This document shows, piece after piece, positions 8,672-17,926 of a stretch of 64,000 nt of DNA (its first letter is position 1; each line of letters begins with the position of its first letter). The stretch lies in assembly GCF_034263275.1 (NCBI RefSeq), contig NZ_CP139559.1, forward strand, positions 1,178,001 to 1,242,000, read 5' to 3'. The stretch is from Mucilaginibacter sp. cycad4 (lineage in GTDB: Bacteria > Bacteroidota > Bacteroidia > Sphingobacteriales > Sphingobacteriaceae). The position numbers and the translations under genes were made by a program. Under the pieces are notes generated by a model that saw only the letters and a program-made list of their open reading frames with translations, was not told the DNA's origin and ran no database searches.

Positions 8672-10219
8672 ATGGCCGAGTCAGGATTTAAAAAGTGGAT
8701 TATTACCATTACGGTAATTATAGCTTCATTGTTAGAATTAATAGATACCACCATAGTTAACGTTTCCATTCCTCAAATTCAGGGTAACCTTGGGGCTACT
8801 ATCACCGATGCTGCCTGGGTAGTTACCGGGTATAGCGTGGCAAACGTGATCATTTTGCCCATGTCGGGTTGGTTAAGCAGCTTTTTCGGGCGTAAAAACT
8901 ATTTTTTAACCTCCATCATTGTATTTACTATTGCCTCGTTTTTATGCGGAAATGCCCATAGCCTCACCGAGCTTGTTTGTTTCAGGATTTTACAGGGCTT
9001 AGCAGGCGGCGGCTTGCTTTCAACATCCCAGGCTATCCTGATTGAAACATGGCCGGCTGAGCAGTTGGGCACAGCTACAGCCTTGTTTGGATTGGGTGCG
9101 GTTGTTGGTCCAACTATAGGCCCCACAATTGGCGGCTATATAACAGACCACGCCGCCTGGCGCTGGATTTTTTATGTAAATATACCTGTAGGTATCCTGG
9201 CTTCTATATTTACGGTAATGTATGTAAGGGTAACATCCCGCGAGGGGAAGGACAAACCTATCGATTGGTGGGGAATTGCTTTACTGGCTATAACAGTAGG
9301 CAGCTTGCAAACCATATTGGAAAAGGGGGAAGACGAAGACTGGTTTGCCACTACCTATATCATTGTACTTACCTGTACAGCAATTATAGGATTGTTGCTT
9401 TTTTTGTGGCGCGAGTTAAGTACCAATCATCCTATTGTTAATTTCAAGATCATGCGCCACCGAAGTTTTTCGGCGGGGATGGTTACCTCTTTTATCCTTG
9501 GCGTGGGCTTGTATGGTTCACAATTTGTTTTTCCTGTTTTTTGTCAAAACCTGCTGGGGTTTTCGGCACAGCAAACCGGCGAGATCTTGCTGCCGGGTGG
9601 TTTGTTTACCATTATGATGATGCCTTTTGTAGGTATTATGCTTAATAAAGGCCTGCCTGCGCAATTTATGGCTGTGGTTGGTATGATATTGTTCTTTGTT
9701 TTCTCCTGGTTTATGAGCGGCTCAACGCTGGCATCGGGCACGGGTGATTTCTTCTGGCCTTTAGCCATCAGGGGGATCGGCTTGGCGCTTCTTTTTGTGC
9801 CGCTGACTACTATTGCTATCGGCGGTTTAAAAGGAGCTGAGATAGGGCAGGGCACAGGCTTAAACAATATGATGCGACAGTTGGGCGGCTCGTTTGGTAT
9901 TGCCGGTTTAAATACGCTCATTCACATCCGTGTGGCAACGCACCGCAATAACCTGTTAACCAATATTAACCCTTATAATACCTACTTCAGCAACAGGTAT
10001 GATGCCTTGCTGCATGGGTTTATGGCTAAGGGGAAATCATTTTTTGATGCTTCGAAAATGGCTTATGCTGCTATTGACGGTACGGTTAACAAACAAAGTA
10101 CGCTGCTAAGTTATAATGATGCTTATATTGTGGTTGGCTGGGTAATGCTGGCTGCAATTCCGCTGATATTTTTAGCGCCGATTGTAAAAGGACAAAAGGC
10201 TGTGGCCGATACCCATTGA
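8672..10219 (+). CDS. DHA2-family (EmrB-type) MFS drug exporter, 14 TM
   Basis: 515 residues with about 14 hydrophobic segments. The first helix region contains LLELIDTTIVNVSIPQIQG (the DHA2 TM1 signature). GWLSSFFGRKNYF is the motif A loop, and GLGAVVGPTIGPTIGGYI is antiporter motif C in TM5. These define a proton-coupled drug/organic-compound exporter in the inner membrane. Many EmrB-type pumps work with an EmrA adaptor and TolC, but neither is adjacent here. A TetR-family gene follows 55 bp downstream and an operator-like repeat lies at the promoter, so the pair is probably a self-contained inducible efflux unit. Confidence 0.9.
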   Translation: MAESGFKKWIITITVIIASLLELIDTTIVNVSIPQIQGNLGATITDAAWVVTGYSVANVIILPMSGWLSSFFGRKNYFLTSIIVFTIASFLCGNAHSLTELVCFRILQGLAGGGLLSTSQAILIETWPAEQLGTATALFGLGAVVGPTIGPTIGGYITDHAAWRWIFYVNIPVGILASIFTVMYVRVTSREGKDKPIDWWGIALLAITVGSLQTILEKGEDEDWFATTYIIVLTCTAIIGLLLFLWRELSTNHPIVNFKIMRHRSFSAGMVTSFILGVGLYGSQFVFPVFCQNLLGFSAQQTGEILLPGGLFTIMMMPFVGIMLNKGLPAQFMAVVGMILFFVFSWFMSGSTLASGTGDFFWPLAIRGIGLALLFVPLTTIAIGGLKGAEIGQGTGLNNMMRQLGGSFGIAGLNTLIHIRVATHRNNLLTNINPYNTYFSNRYDALLHGFMAKGKSFFDASKMAYAAIDGTVNKQSTLLSYNDAYIVVGWVMLAAIPLIFLAPIVKGQKAVADTH

Positions 10220-10274
10220 ACGCTTTGGACGATATATGTTTTTGAATGACTAAATTTGAAAACATATATCATCC

Positions 10275-10889
10275 ATGACCATAACCGCCGAAACAACAAC
10301 CGAAGAAAAAATACTGAACGCTGCCCGGCAAATCTTCACCAAAAAAGGCTTCCTGGCTACTACCGTGCGGGATATAGCAACCGAAGCCAATACCAATGTG
10401 GCATCGGTTAACTATTATTTTCGCAGTAAGGAAAATCTTTTTGCGTTTATCATGGACGAAACCATTAAAAAGCTTTTCGATAAAATTGGACCCGTTTTAA
10501 ATGACGAATCGACCACTGCCATTGAAAAGATAGAGATTTGTGTGGGATACTATATCGACCAGCTTTTGGAAAACCCTGATTTTCCTTTTTTTATGGTGAA
10601 CGAGGTACTTGCCGGGCAAACCACGTTACCTATGATTGAAAAAGTGAAAACATTAACCGATTCTGTTTTTGCCAAACAGCTTTACACGCTGCAGGCCGAT
10701 GGCGTTATTAAATTTCACCCCGTTAACCTGATGTGGAATATTGCAGGCATGATCGTTTTTCCGTTCCTTGTGCGCCCAAAGCAACTGCAAGCCGGATATT
10801 TTGATGATACCGAATTTGAGACGATGATAAAAGAAAGGAAAAAACTGATCCCGGTTTGGATAGGGCAGGTATTGGAAGGAAAGCAGTAA
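10275..10889 (+). CDS. TetR/AcrR-family transcriptional regulator
   Basis: 204 residues. The N-terminal 60 residues are a TetR DNA-binding domain: EEKILNAARQIFTKKGFLAT followed by the HTH TVRDIATEANTNVASVNYYF and KENLFAF. The C-terminal two thirds is an all-helical ligand-binding domain without recognisable subfamily signature. It is transcribed with the upstream exporter and presumably represses that promoter at the inverted repeat at 8616-8635 until a ligand binds. Confidence 0.88.
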   Translation: MTITAETTTEEKILNAARQIFTKKGFLATTVRDIATEANTNVASVNYYFRSKENLFAFIMDETIKKLFDKIGPVLNDESTTAIEKIEICVGYYIDQLLENPDFPFFMVNEVLAGQTTLPMIEKVKTLTDSVFAKQLYTLQADGVIKFHPVNLMWNIAGMIVFPFLVRPKQLQAGYFDDTEFETMIKERKKLIPVWIGQVLEGKQ

Positions 10890-11019
10890 TCAATCCCTTA
10901 GCTTAATGCCATTGTATCGACCATGCGTAATGAGGTTTAAATAGGGTGCTTTATTTCTATTTGGTTGATTTTGTATGAATTACGCCGGATTTAGCTTAAA
11001 TTAGGTTAAAAGTACCCGT

Positions 11020-11574
11020 ATGGAAAACTTCTGGCAGGAAAAAAAGGAATGGCTCAACAAATTGACCCTGGAAGATGCAAAGTTCATATTTGAACAGGCC
11101 GAAAAATCATATAACTACACCATTGAAACGGCAAAGGGCATTTACGAGCGATCAAACGGATTGCTAACCCTGGTTTCAGGTGTTTTAATTGGTCTTGTAG
11201 CCTATGCTATCGGAAAATGGAAGGATACGCCTCACCTGGATAGTTTGTTATTTACGGCAATTGTAGGGATCTTTTATTTTTTGATAGTAGGTTTAATGTT
11301 TGTACTGCAAGGCTTAACCCCAAGTGAATATCTTTTGCCAGGTACTAACCCAAAAGTATACTTTGATAAGGCTTTTTTTCATAAGGACATTGTTGATAAT
11401 GAAAGGATCCTGAGGTTTTACAAAGTTGAGATTATCAATTACCAGGAACGGATTGAGCAAAACACAAAGAAAAACGATTACAGATGGAATATTTACGTAC
11501 TTTGTTTACGGGCAATATTTTTTTCGCCCATAGTTATGGGGATCGCTTTTGCTATTGCAACTATAGCTTCCTGA
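11020..11574 (+). CDS. Small membrane protein of unknown function, 3 TM
   Basis: 184 residues. A charged helical N-terminus (about 1-48) precedes two membrane helices (about 49-66 and 77-96). A cytosolic helical segment with RILRFYKVEIINYQERIEQN follows, then a last helix (about 160-183). I do not recognise the family. The architecture (helical head, hairpin of two TM, helix, TM) recalls small membrane effectors in signalling or defence systems, but no nucleotide cyclase, nuclease or NTPase is adjacent, so no such role is claimed. Its TGA directly abuts the stop of the convergent small gene. Confidence 0.65.
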   Translation: MENFWQEKKEWLNKLTLEDAKFIFEQAEKSYNYTIETAKGIYERSNGLLTLVSGVLIGLVAYAIGKWKDTPHLDSLLFTAIVGIFYFLIVGLMFVLQGLTPSEYLLPGTNPKVYFDKAFFHKDIVDNERILRFYKVEIINYQERIEQNTKKNDYRWNIYVLCLRAIFFSPIVMGIAFAIATIAS

Positions 11575-11823
11575 CTATTCCGACTCAAGATAATCTGCCT
11601 GATCGGAAGATGACAGGTCGTTACCCTCCCATAAACCAGGGGTACCTATATCCCCTTCCAAATAAGGCTCGCTGTCTTCGGCACAAGGCATGGCCTCATC
11701 AAGGTTAATATCTGACCTGCCCACACGGCCCTTGCCTGATGTTTTGATATCCCAGATATCAGGGATATTTCCACCTTCTTCTTCAGGGGCAGGGGTTTCG
11801 TTAGGATCTGGAAATTGGCTCAT
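11575..11823 (-). CDS. Small acidic hydrophilic protein, unknown
   Basis: 82 residues from the ATG at 11823 (an earlier TTG is less likely). The product is strongly acidic and rich in P, G, D and E, with MSQFPDPNETPAPEEEGGN at the start and DQADYLESE at the end, and no membrane segment. It looks disordered. Its stop codon begins at the base after the stop of the membrane-protein gene. It could be expressed with the upstream DUF5996 gene (125 bp gap) or alone. Reality as a gene is probable, not certain. Confidence 0.5.
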   Translation of the reverse strand: MSQFPDPNETPAPEEEGGNIPDIWDIKTSGKGRVGRSDINLDEAMPCAEDSEPYLEGDIGTPGLWEGNDLSSSDQADYLESE

Positions 11824-11948
11824 AATCAAATAATTATTGCTAAATAAAGTTAAATTATTATTAGCATAATAGCAAATTGAAATGTATTTGCAGTTCTTAA
11901 AACAGCTTCCTCTGGGGCCTGCCGAAAGAGTAGCCTCAATATTTTACC

Positions 11949-12884
11949 TCACGCGTTCTTTAAGGCCGACAGATCACATTGCAGATCTTTATCCCAGTTC
12001 CCCGTTTTAGCCGCAGCGTCATAAGTAGATTGCAAAAATTGAAGCAAAGTCCGTTCCGGGTCGGCCGATCCCGAAACAACTTCATAGGTTAATAAAAACT
12101 CACCCATTTCTCCACTGTAAAATGCCTCGGGAGGCGATACCTGCTGGTTAGCAAAATCTTCCGGGGTCGGGTAGCAATACGCATAAAAAACAGGATGAGG
12201 GAAAGCATCTGAGCCCGGCCAAAAGCCGCATGAGCTCACTTCCTGCGAATAGGCTTCCTGCATCACTATCGCGGGCATATTGGGGACATTGCCCTGGTGT
12301 TTTGGTGCCGATCTGCCCGAAAAGCGGGTAACGGCCAGGTCAAATCCTCCCCAAAAGAAATGTACCGGGCTGTTTTTACCCTGGAACCCGGCCCTGAATT
12401 CAGTGAAAACATTATGGATCCTCACTAACGCCTGCCAGTAATCATGCATAATAGATGGGTTATAGTTACAGGGTGTATGATTTTCGGCAAAAGGAACGGC
12501 CGGCTCCACTTCGTTAGGTACTGCATATATTTCTACACCTGCATTAACGGAAGCAATGCTGTCCATTAGGGAGCTGTAAAAGGCCGCCACACTTCTGGTA
12601 CCAAGCCCAAATGATCGTTTTTCTCCGGTACTGGTAGATATATTCAGGGTATGGCTGATAAAATCCAGGTCGATCTGGAAAACACCACCCTCAAATGGCA
12701 TACTTCCGGTAGTTAGGCCGGTTGAACTTACATATAGTGTAACTTGCCATGAATGATTGATCCAGGGCATTTGTTTTAATCTTACTTTACCAATGATTTG
12801 AGTCCACATATGAACACTTGCAATGGTATCTTTAAGATCATGATAATCAAGCTTTGGCCAGCGTGTTGTTGTCGGGTTGCTCAT
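11949..12884 (-). CDS. DUF5996 family protein
   Basis: The 311-residue product carries the DUF5996 landmarks: a WP..D start with TIASVHMWTQIIGKVRL, INHSWQVTLYVSSTGLTTG, the FQIDLDFISHTL strand and the highly typical SPVHFFWGGFDLAVTRFSGR. The C-terminal half keeps FWPGSDAFPHPVFYAYCYP. No signal peptide or membrane segment is visible, so it is cytosolic. The family has no assigned function that I know. The ATG at 12884 is the natural start. Confidence 0.85.
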   Translation of the reverse strand: MSNPTTTRWPKLDYHDLKDTIASVHMWTQIIGKVRLKQMPWINHSWQVTLYVSSTGLTTGSMPFEGGVFQIDLDFISHTLNISTSTGEKRSFGLGTRSVAAFYSSLMDSIASVNAGVEIYAVPNEVEPAVPFAENHTPCNYNPSIMHDYWQALVRIHNVFTEFRAGFQGKNSPVHFFWGGFDLAVTRFSGRSAPKHQGNVPNMPAIVMQEAYSQEVSSCGFWPGSDAFPHPVFYAYCYPTPEDFANQQVSPPEAFYSGEMGEFLLTYEVVSGSADPERTLLQFLQSTYDAAAKTGNWDKDLQCDLSALKNA

Positions 12885-12971
12885 AGGTATAGTTTGTTGA
12901 GTTAAATTGAATAATCCTAAGTTACTAACGTTTTACGGATATTAACTTTTCGAAAATCAATCAAATGAAAA

Positions 12972-13595
12972 TTAAAGCGGGCTTTCCAGTAGTGTTTTTA
13001 ATTTATGGAATGAATTATACGGACCAACGGGCAATGTGCCGTTTACCAACCAAACAGGAATGCTTCCGCCTGGATCTACGCTAAAAGTATAATCTATTTT
13101 TAATATACTTTCGTTTTTTACAGTTACGTTCCACAATGCAAAGGAGTAGGGCACCCTTACATATTTTTTATCCCTTGGTAAGTAATCCGGAAGGCTCTTA
13201 ACCTGAATCTGAAACTGTTCATGTTTTTCAGCCGGGAGCACACTTAATTCAACAATCAAGTCGCGGTCTTTCAATGGCCATGGTAAATTGGATACAGAAT
13301 GATAAATAAACTGATCGGGGTTTAAAACTTTCAGCATGTTGTTCTCTTTTGTGCTATAAACCCAGTCGTTATAATGATCGATATCTTTTAGCGCCGCAAT
13401 TAATTTTGTTTTGGTTGTATTAAATTCACAAACTACGCGTATCTCTTTTAGGTTACCTGTCAAAGGGGTTCTGGAATAAACCTTAATGCCATTTTCGTTG
13501 CGTCTTAATTCCCATTTCCCCTGGGCATGAAGCCATGCCGGCAAAAAAAACATGAAACAGCTAAAGAGCCATAGCCCATTTGTAATATTCTTCAT
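12972..13595 (-). CDS. Secreted START-domain protein
   Basis: I choose the ATG at 13595 (207 residues), which begins MKNITNGLWLFSCFMFF and has a signal peptide ending LHAQG; another ATG lies five codons earlier. The mature protein is a START/Bet v1-like lipid-binding fold: KWELRRNENGIKVYSR, LKDIDHYNDWVYSTKE, HSVSNLPWPLKDRDLIVEL and IDYTFSVDPGGSIPVWLVN, which are characteristic of bacterial START proteins. The likely role is binding a lipid or hydrophobic ligand in the periplasm. It appears monocistronic. Confidence 0.8.
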   Translation of the reverse strand: MKNITNGLWLFSCFMFFLPAWLHAQGKWELRRNENGIKVYSRTPLTGNLKEIRVVCEFNTTKTKLIAALKDIDHYNDWVYSTKENNMLKVLNPDQFIYHSVSNLPWPLKDRDLIVELSVLPAEKHEQFQIQVKSLPDYLPRDKKYVRVPYSFALWNVTVKNESILKIDYTFSVDPGGSIPVWLVNGTLPVGPYNSFHKLKTLLESPL

Positions 13596-13610
13596 GTGCC
13601 CACTCTTCAT

Positions 13611-14005
13611 AGCTTTTTGTTTTTTAGATCAAAGTACATACCGACGCAGGTTATTGCTTATGCCGTAAATCTAATCGTCTCTGTTAACTACAATTGGTAT
13701 TGCAAATCGTTTCGTTTAAATATAAAAGCAGAGGGTTTGAAAATAAGAAGCTCTGTCTGCGAATCGCCGAATTGTATCGATCAATAAAACAAGCGGATTT
13801 TTAAGTACCTGTTTTGAGCCGCACAGGTTGAAACAGTGCTACATTCGGTTTAAACAATGTGTTCTGATTGGTATTTACTACTCTTCATGTAATCTCTACT
13901 GTCACATTTTTATATCATTTGTTCCTGTTAACGGTCAGCTAACATGAGTAGGCTAAGTTGGCTGCCGAAAGTATTACACAATAAAAAGATCGACAAAAAT
14001 TACTT
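13611..14005. other. Divergent intergenic region without recognisable gene
   Basis: 395 bp between the divergent START and PHP genes. It has only short, unconvincing reading frames. A TTTG at 13918-13921 lies about 84 bp before the PHP start, but no proper TAnnTTTG follows at the right distance. No RNA gene or repeat was recognised. Confidence 0.4.
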
Positions 14006-15229
14006 ATGGTACTAAAAACTAACAGGAGAATTGGGCTGTTAATTAAAACCGGTTTAATGGTTATAGTTGCGGGCTGTATCAGCGGTTCGGCAATGGGGCA
14101 ATCGGCCCATATAAATCCCTGGGCTCCCAAACCGCCGGGCACACTGCCGCCGCCGGCCAGTCTCAGTCAGGGTGTCTGGCTTAAAGGCGAGCTGCACATG
14201 CACTCCAGGCATAGCAAGGAATCGTCAAATAATTCAATAAGCAAGATCATCACTTTTTGCAAGTTGGTAGGGATCGACTTCCTGGCCATTACCGATCATG
14301 ATAACCATGTGGAAGGCGACGTAGCTCACAACACCTGGGCTGATCCGGAATTTAAGTCGGATTCGGTATTGCTGCTTTACGCTGCCGAATGGACAACTAC
14401 CCGCGGCCATGGCAACGCCTTTTCGGCCAGGCCTTATGATCATCAACAGTTATATGACGTGCGCGATCAGCGCGATACTGTGGTAGGGCGCATAAAAAAT
14501 AAGCTGGGCATTCACCTGTCAGCTAATCATCCCAGCGGTAAAGATCATTTTGGGTATTCATATGATATGGTTAATTCTATCGAGGTATGGAATTCGGCTA
14601 TCTGGTCAAAAAATGCCAATGCTATTATGATCTGGGACGATATGTTGTCATCGGGCCGAAAGCTAACCGGCAGGGGAGGGAGCGATGCTCATCATGGTGT
14701 GCCTGCAGGAGATGAAAAACCAGGTCCTAACACCTATCAAGCCAAAGCTAATTATGCCGGAACGCCTACTACCTGGGTATTTGCAACTGCACGCACCAAG
14801 CAAGCTGTTATTGATGCCTTAACCAACGGACGGGTATCCATAAGTTCAAACCCATACGCTCCCCGTGTTGAGTTTTATGCCGATTTAAATGGCGACGATA
14901 AAATGGATCTGATGATGGGAGATAATGTGAAGGCAACCGGCAAGCCGGTTAAATTTAAGGTTCAGTTAACCGGAAACAGTATAAAGGATACCACTTATAC
15001 TATCAATGTGGTCAAAAACGGAAACCCGTTTGGTATTTTTAAAATGGAGGGCAAAACGCCTGAGTTTGAATTTACCGATACGCCGGCAATGGCCGGTCGT
15101 ACTTATTACCGGGTTACGGTTGAAGGGCCATCTACACCTTACCCGCAGGTGCCGCAATCGGCAGCACTGAGCGGGAATATGGTAGGATTGTCAAACCCGA
15201 TTTGTTTTAATTTTGATCCGAATTTCTGA
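14006..15229 (+). CDS. CehA/McbA-type PHP-domain metallohydrolase, exported
   Basis: 407 residues. The N-terminus is a signal sequence (VMIVAGC lipobox-like at about 24, or signal peptidase I at AMGQ). The PHP domain has its metal-ligand motifs in order: GELHMHSRHS (H64, H66), ITDHDNH (about 96-101), RGHGNAF (about 130), SANHPSG and GRGGSDAHHG. After about residue 270 comes a beta-sandwich C-terminal domain. CehA/McbA enzymes are metal-dependent phosphodiesterase or carbamate hydrolases; in Bacteroidota most are uncharacterised. A strong hairpin 20 bp after the stop ends the transcript, so it is probably monocistronic. Confidence 0.85.
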   Translation: MVLKTNRRIGLLIKTGLMVIVAGCISGSAMGQSAHINPWAPKPPGTLPPPASLSQGVWLKGELHMHSRHSKESSNNSISKIITFCKLVGIDFLAITDHDNHVEGDVAHNTWADPEFKSDSVLLLYAAEWTTTRGHGNAFSARPYDHQQLYDVRDQRDTVVGRIKNKLGIHLSANHPSGKDHFGYSYDMVNSIEVWNSAIWSKNANAIMIWDDMLSSGRKLTGRGGSDAHHGVPAGDEKPGPNTYQAKANYAGTPTTWVFATARTKQAVIDALTNGRVSISSNPYAPRVEFYADLNGDDKMDLMMGDNVKATGKPVKFKVQLTGNSIKDTTYTINVVKNGNPFGIFKMEGKTPEFEFTDTPAMAGRTYYRVTVEGPSTPYPQVPQSAALSGNMVGLSNPICFNFDPNF

Positions 15230-15248
15230 CAACCGTGTATAATAGGGA

Positions 15249-15279
15249 AAACCGTACACGAGCTTACTGTGTACGGTTT
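15249..15279 (+). terminator. Rho-independent terminator after the PHP gene
   Basis: A perfect 11 bp stem, AAACCGTACAC with GTGTACGGTTT, has a 9 nt loop and is followed by CTTGTTGT. It sits 20 bp past the PHP stop codon. Confidence 0.8.
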
Positions 15280-15546
15280 CTTGTTGTAACTATTAACTAA
15301 AAGAACGAAGCTGCAGTGTTAATTATGTAGTTGGTTGGTGTAGGTTCTGAATTGGCATATTACACCTTAAAGGAAATACAAAATACAACGCATTGTGATC
15401 CCGGGGGCGCTAACATGGCATCATTAAACGGGCCAGGTTTACTGGCTTAGCAGATGCTGCAAGAGCTACCTGTGTCTGAAAAACAATAATTGGTTTCTCT
15501 GATAAATCAAGGAGAGATTAATGCGCTCTCCTTGATTATTAACTAA
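15280..15546. other. Convergent spacer; second hairpin at 15505-15537
   Basis: The spacer lies between the convergent PHP gene and SusCD operon. A perfect 12 bp stem (AATCAAGGAGAG with CTCTCCTTGATT) and a 9 nt loop occupies 15505-15537, just beyond the stop of the DUF1735 gene, and is the likely terminator of the minus-strand operon. The other 220 bases hold no ORF I can support. Confidence 0.6.
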
Positions 15547-16437
15547 TTATATGTGTTTAATGGTTTCTTCAACAACACGATCGCCCGTACCTGCCTCATA
15601 CCTGTAGTTTAGTATAAAGCTTTTAGTTGCAGGGTCGTAGGTGCTTTTCTTACCGACAACAGGCAATAACGGTTGGGTTGCGCTAACATTACCAGAAACA
15701 GTTACTTCGTTTGTAGCTTCATTCACGGTCAGGGTCATTGATCCGCCGATATCTCCAATTTCAGTGGTAACTGAAGTAGCGCCTGCTGTGGTAAGGGTTT
15801 TATCCCTGTCGATAGCGCGGTCGCCATTTACAGGGTGGTGGAAAGTACCTGTTGAGTGGTATTCACCGTCATACTTGTTTTTGATAGCAAAAAAGGTAAA
15901 TAAAGTGTCTTTGCTGGCGTCATGTATGTTTAAACCCGCAGCATCAGTAATTTTATACGCAAGCGCATATTTTTTGGTAAGATCAAATTTTGCACCATTT
16001 AGTTTAATGGTAAAGTAATTCTGAAAATCTCCGGGTGGAAATTTGGCAGTAAGATTTCCCGAACCATCGGCAGTAACTTTAGCGCTGCTTATTGTATAAA
16101 GGCTTGTTGGTAAAAGCTCATACTCGGTATCGTTATTTTCATTGTATTTGTCAATAGCGGCAGGAAGCGCTTTTAAGATGATCGTTTGATCTTTTTGCAG
16201 ATCAGCCGAGCTTTTAGCATCGCGTTTGATGGAAAAAACGTCAACGGTTTTAATATCCGTAAACGGATCGAAGAAATGTGCTTGTTCAAGTCCGTCGGGA
16301 AACCCAATAAATGACTTACCATTATCCATTGCCTGCCCACCCACTTTGTCGGCGGCGGTTTCTTTCCGGCAGCCAGAAACGGCAACTGCAGTTACTATAC
16401 CGGCAAGAAACAAATATTTTAATATGTTCTTTTTCAT
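15547..16437 (-). CDS. DUF1735/DUF4361 surface lipoprotein (SusE-like position)
   Basis: 296 residues with a lipobox VAVSGC (Cys about 23) after a short signal. The N-terminal domain (about 30-170) fits DUF1735, the BT_3987-like immunoglobulin domain (DQTIILKALPAAIDKYNENN, FTIKLNGAKFDLTKKYALAYKI). The C-terminal part (YDGEYHSTGTFHHPVNGDRA to the end) fits DUF4361. Such lipoproteins sit on the cell surface next to SusC/SusD pairs and are thought to bind glycan. It is the last gene of the SusC operon, 23 bp after SusD, and no glycoside hydrolase follows. Confidence 0.8.
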   Translation of the reverse strand: MKKNILKYLFLAGIVTAVAVSGCRKETAADKVGGQAMDNGKSFIGFPDGLEQAHFFDPFTDIKTVDVFSIKRDAKSSADLQKDQTIILKALPAAIDKYNENNDTEYELLPTSLYTISSAKVTADGSGNLTAKFPPGDFQNYFTIKLNGAKFDLTKKYALAYKITDAAGLNIHDASKDTLFTFFAIKNKYDGEYHSTGTFHHPVNGDRAIDRDKTLTTAGATSVTTEIGDIGGSMTLTVNEATNEVTVSGNVSATQPLLPVVGKKSTYDPATKSFILNYRYEAGTGDRVVEETIKHI

Positions 16438-16460
16438 GTTGTGTGCTGATTTTTAATTAA

Positions 16461-17897
16461 TTACTTAACATCCCACCATACGCGCGCATCCTGGGTGTCT
16501 CCACCATCTAAATTGGCTACAGCAGCAGCCACATTTTTGCCGTTGGTATTGTACTCTGAAGGGGCATATGTAAATCTTCTTACAATCTGTTTAGATGAAT
16601 TTGTAGCATCCGGAGCAGGGGTAAGCACAGGGAATCCGCTTTTTCTCCAGATATCCCAGGCCAAATGCCCGTCAGGATAACTTGCCACCCAACGTTGAGT
16701 TGAAATTAATTTGATATCCGGCGTGCCTAAGCCTTGAGCAAAAGTTTTACCAGCAGCAGAAGTTAGTCCCCACTGAACAAATGACTCGCCTATACCATTT
16801 TGAAAATCTTTGGCTACTGTTTCATCGGCAGTTGGAGTAATCCAGCCAAGGTTTACAGCTTCGGCCCTTGCCAGCCATACTTCGGCAGCGGTAATCAGCG
16901 TTACAGATCCGTTTTCAAGCCTGAAATCGCCGCGTAATACACGTGCCCATTTCGGATTGGCGTCGGTAAACGCGGTGACCGATAAACGCACTAAACCGTA
17001 AGGGACACCAATACTTGATGTATTAAGGTTGCCTGCCTGCTCACTTTCGCCACCAAAAGCTGCCTGGCGTGGGTCGCTGGTGCTTGCGGTATAATCAGTA
17101 AGGGTTTTTGATTCAGCAAAATCCTTACGGCCGTTATACAGGTTCCACCATGGACTTTTGTAAACGCCGCCCGGGTATTTAACTGTAAAGTTTTGGTCGG
17201 TGCTGGTTATAACACCTCCACCGGCAACAGCAATAGCTTCTTTAGCTGCTGCAGAGGCGGCAGAAGCTTCGGTAGTTTTTGACATTTGAACAGCTATCAG
17301 CAATTTAAGTGAATTGGCCATTCTTTTCCATGAAGCAACATCACCGCTGTAAATAATGTCTCCGCTTATAGGCGATGAATCGAACGAATTTATTGCTGTT
17401 GTTAGCGTACTTAGCATGCCTTTGTAAATGTCCTGCTGCTTATCATATTTAGGCAGGATGTTGGCGGCGCCTTTTAAAGCCTCGCTATACGGAACATCAC
17501 CCCATGAATCCGTTACAATCCAAAATATGTACTGCTGCAATATTTTTGCAACGTTAACCATGTTTTTATTCGGAGCCAGGTTAATTATGATTTGCAGGTT
17601 GTTTAGGTTACCTGCATAGTTGCCTGTAAATGAGTTTTGAGGTAAGTTGTATAATGAAGTTCCCGAATACTGGGTTTCAGTAAAAAACTGGGCATACTGC
17701 CCACCGCTGATGGCTTCAGTACCTGTAGAAGCGTACCCGCTTAAGCCGGCTTCAACGTTTGATAACAGGGCCGAAGGTATTGGTGTTATCGTCGAGCCAG
17801 GATTGGTATTCACATCGCCAAAATCCTTAACCTTGTTGCAACCCGCACCCGAAAAAATAAGTGCGCCTGCTAATGTATATAAATATATTTTTTTCAT
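16461..17897 (-). CDS. SusD/RagB-family nutrient-binding outer-membrane lipoprotein
   Basis: 478 residues with lipobox IFSGAGC (Cys20). It resembles the SusD-like_2 branch: DVNTNPGSTITPIPSALLSN at the start, KILQQYIFWIVTDSWGDVPYSEAL (TPR-like helices), SWKRMANSLKLLIAVQMSK in the middle and LISTQRWVASYPDGHLAWDIWRKSGFPVL at the C-terminus. It caps the SusC channel and captures substrate at the cell surface. It lies 29 bp after susC in the same operon. The substrate cannot be read from sequence. Confidence 0.88.
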   Translation of the reverse strand: MKKIYLYTLAGALIFSGAGCNKVKDFGDVNTNPGSTITPIPSALLSNVEAGLSGYASTGTEAISGGQYAQFFTETQYSGTSLYNLPQNSFTGNYAGNLNNLQIIINLAPNKNMVNVAKILQQYIFWIVTDSWGDVPYSEALKGAANILPKYDKQQDIYKGMLSTLTTAINSFDSSPISGDIIYSGDVASWKRMANSLKLLIAVQMSKTTEASAASAAAKEAIAVAGGGVITSTDQNFTVKYPGGVYKSPWWNLYNGRKDFAESKTLTDYTASTSDPRQAAFGGESEQAGNLNTSSIGVPYGLVRLSVTAFTDANPKWARVLRGDFRLENGSVTLITAAEVWLARAEAVNLGWITPTADETVAKDFQNGIGESFVQWGLTSAAGKTFAQGLGTPDIKLISTQRWVASYPDGHLAWDIWRKSGFPVLTPAPDATNSSKQIVRRFTYAPSEYNTNGKNVAAAVANLDGGDTQDARVWWDVK

Positions 17898-17926
17898 TTT
17901 TCTTGATTCTAATAGTCCTTATTCAC

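Noticed and set aside
11020..11574. Membrane effector of a cyclic-nucleotide defence system
   Set aside because: No cyclase, sensor or accessory gene is adjacent, and the resemblance is only in TM layout.
15380..15480. Possible gene remnant with MASLNGPGLLA
   Set aside because: Only twelve codons before a stop, and no family pattern could be recognised in any frame.
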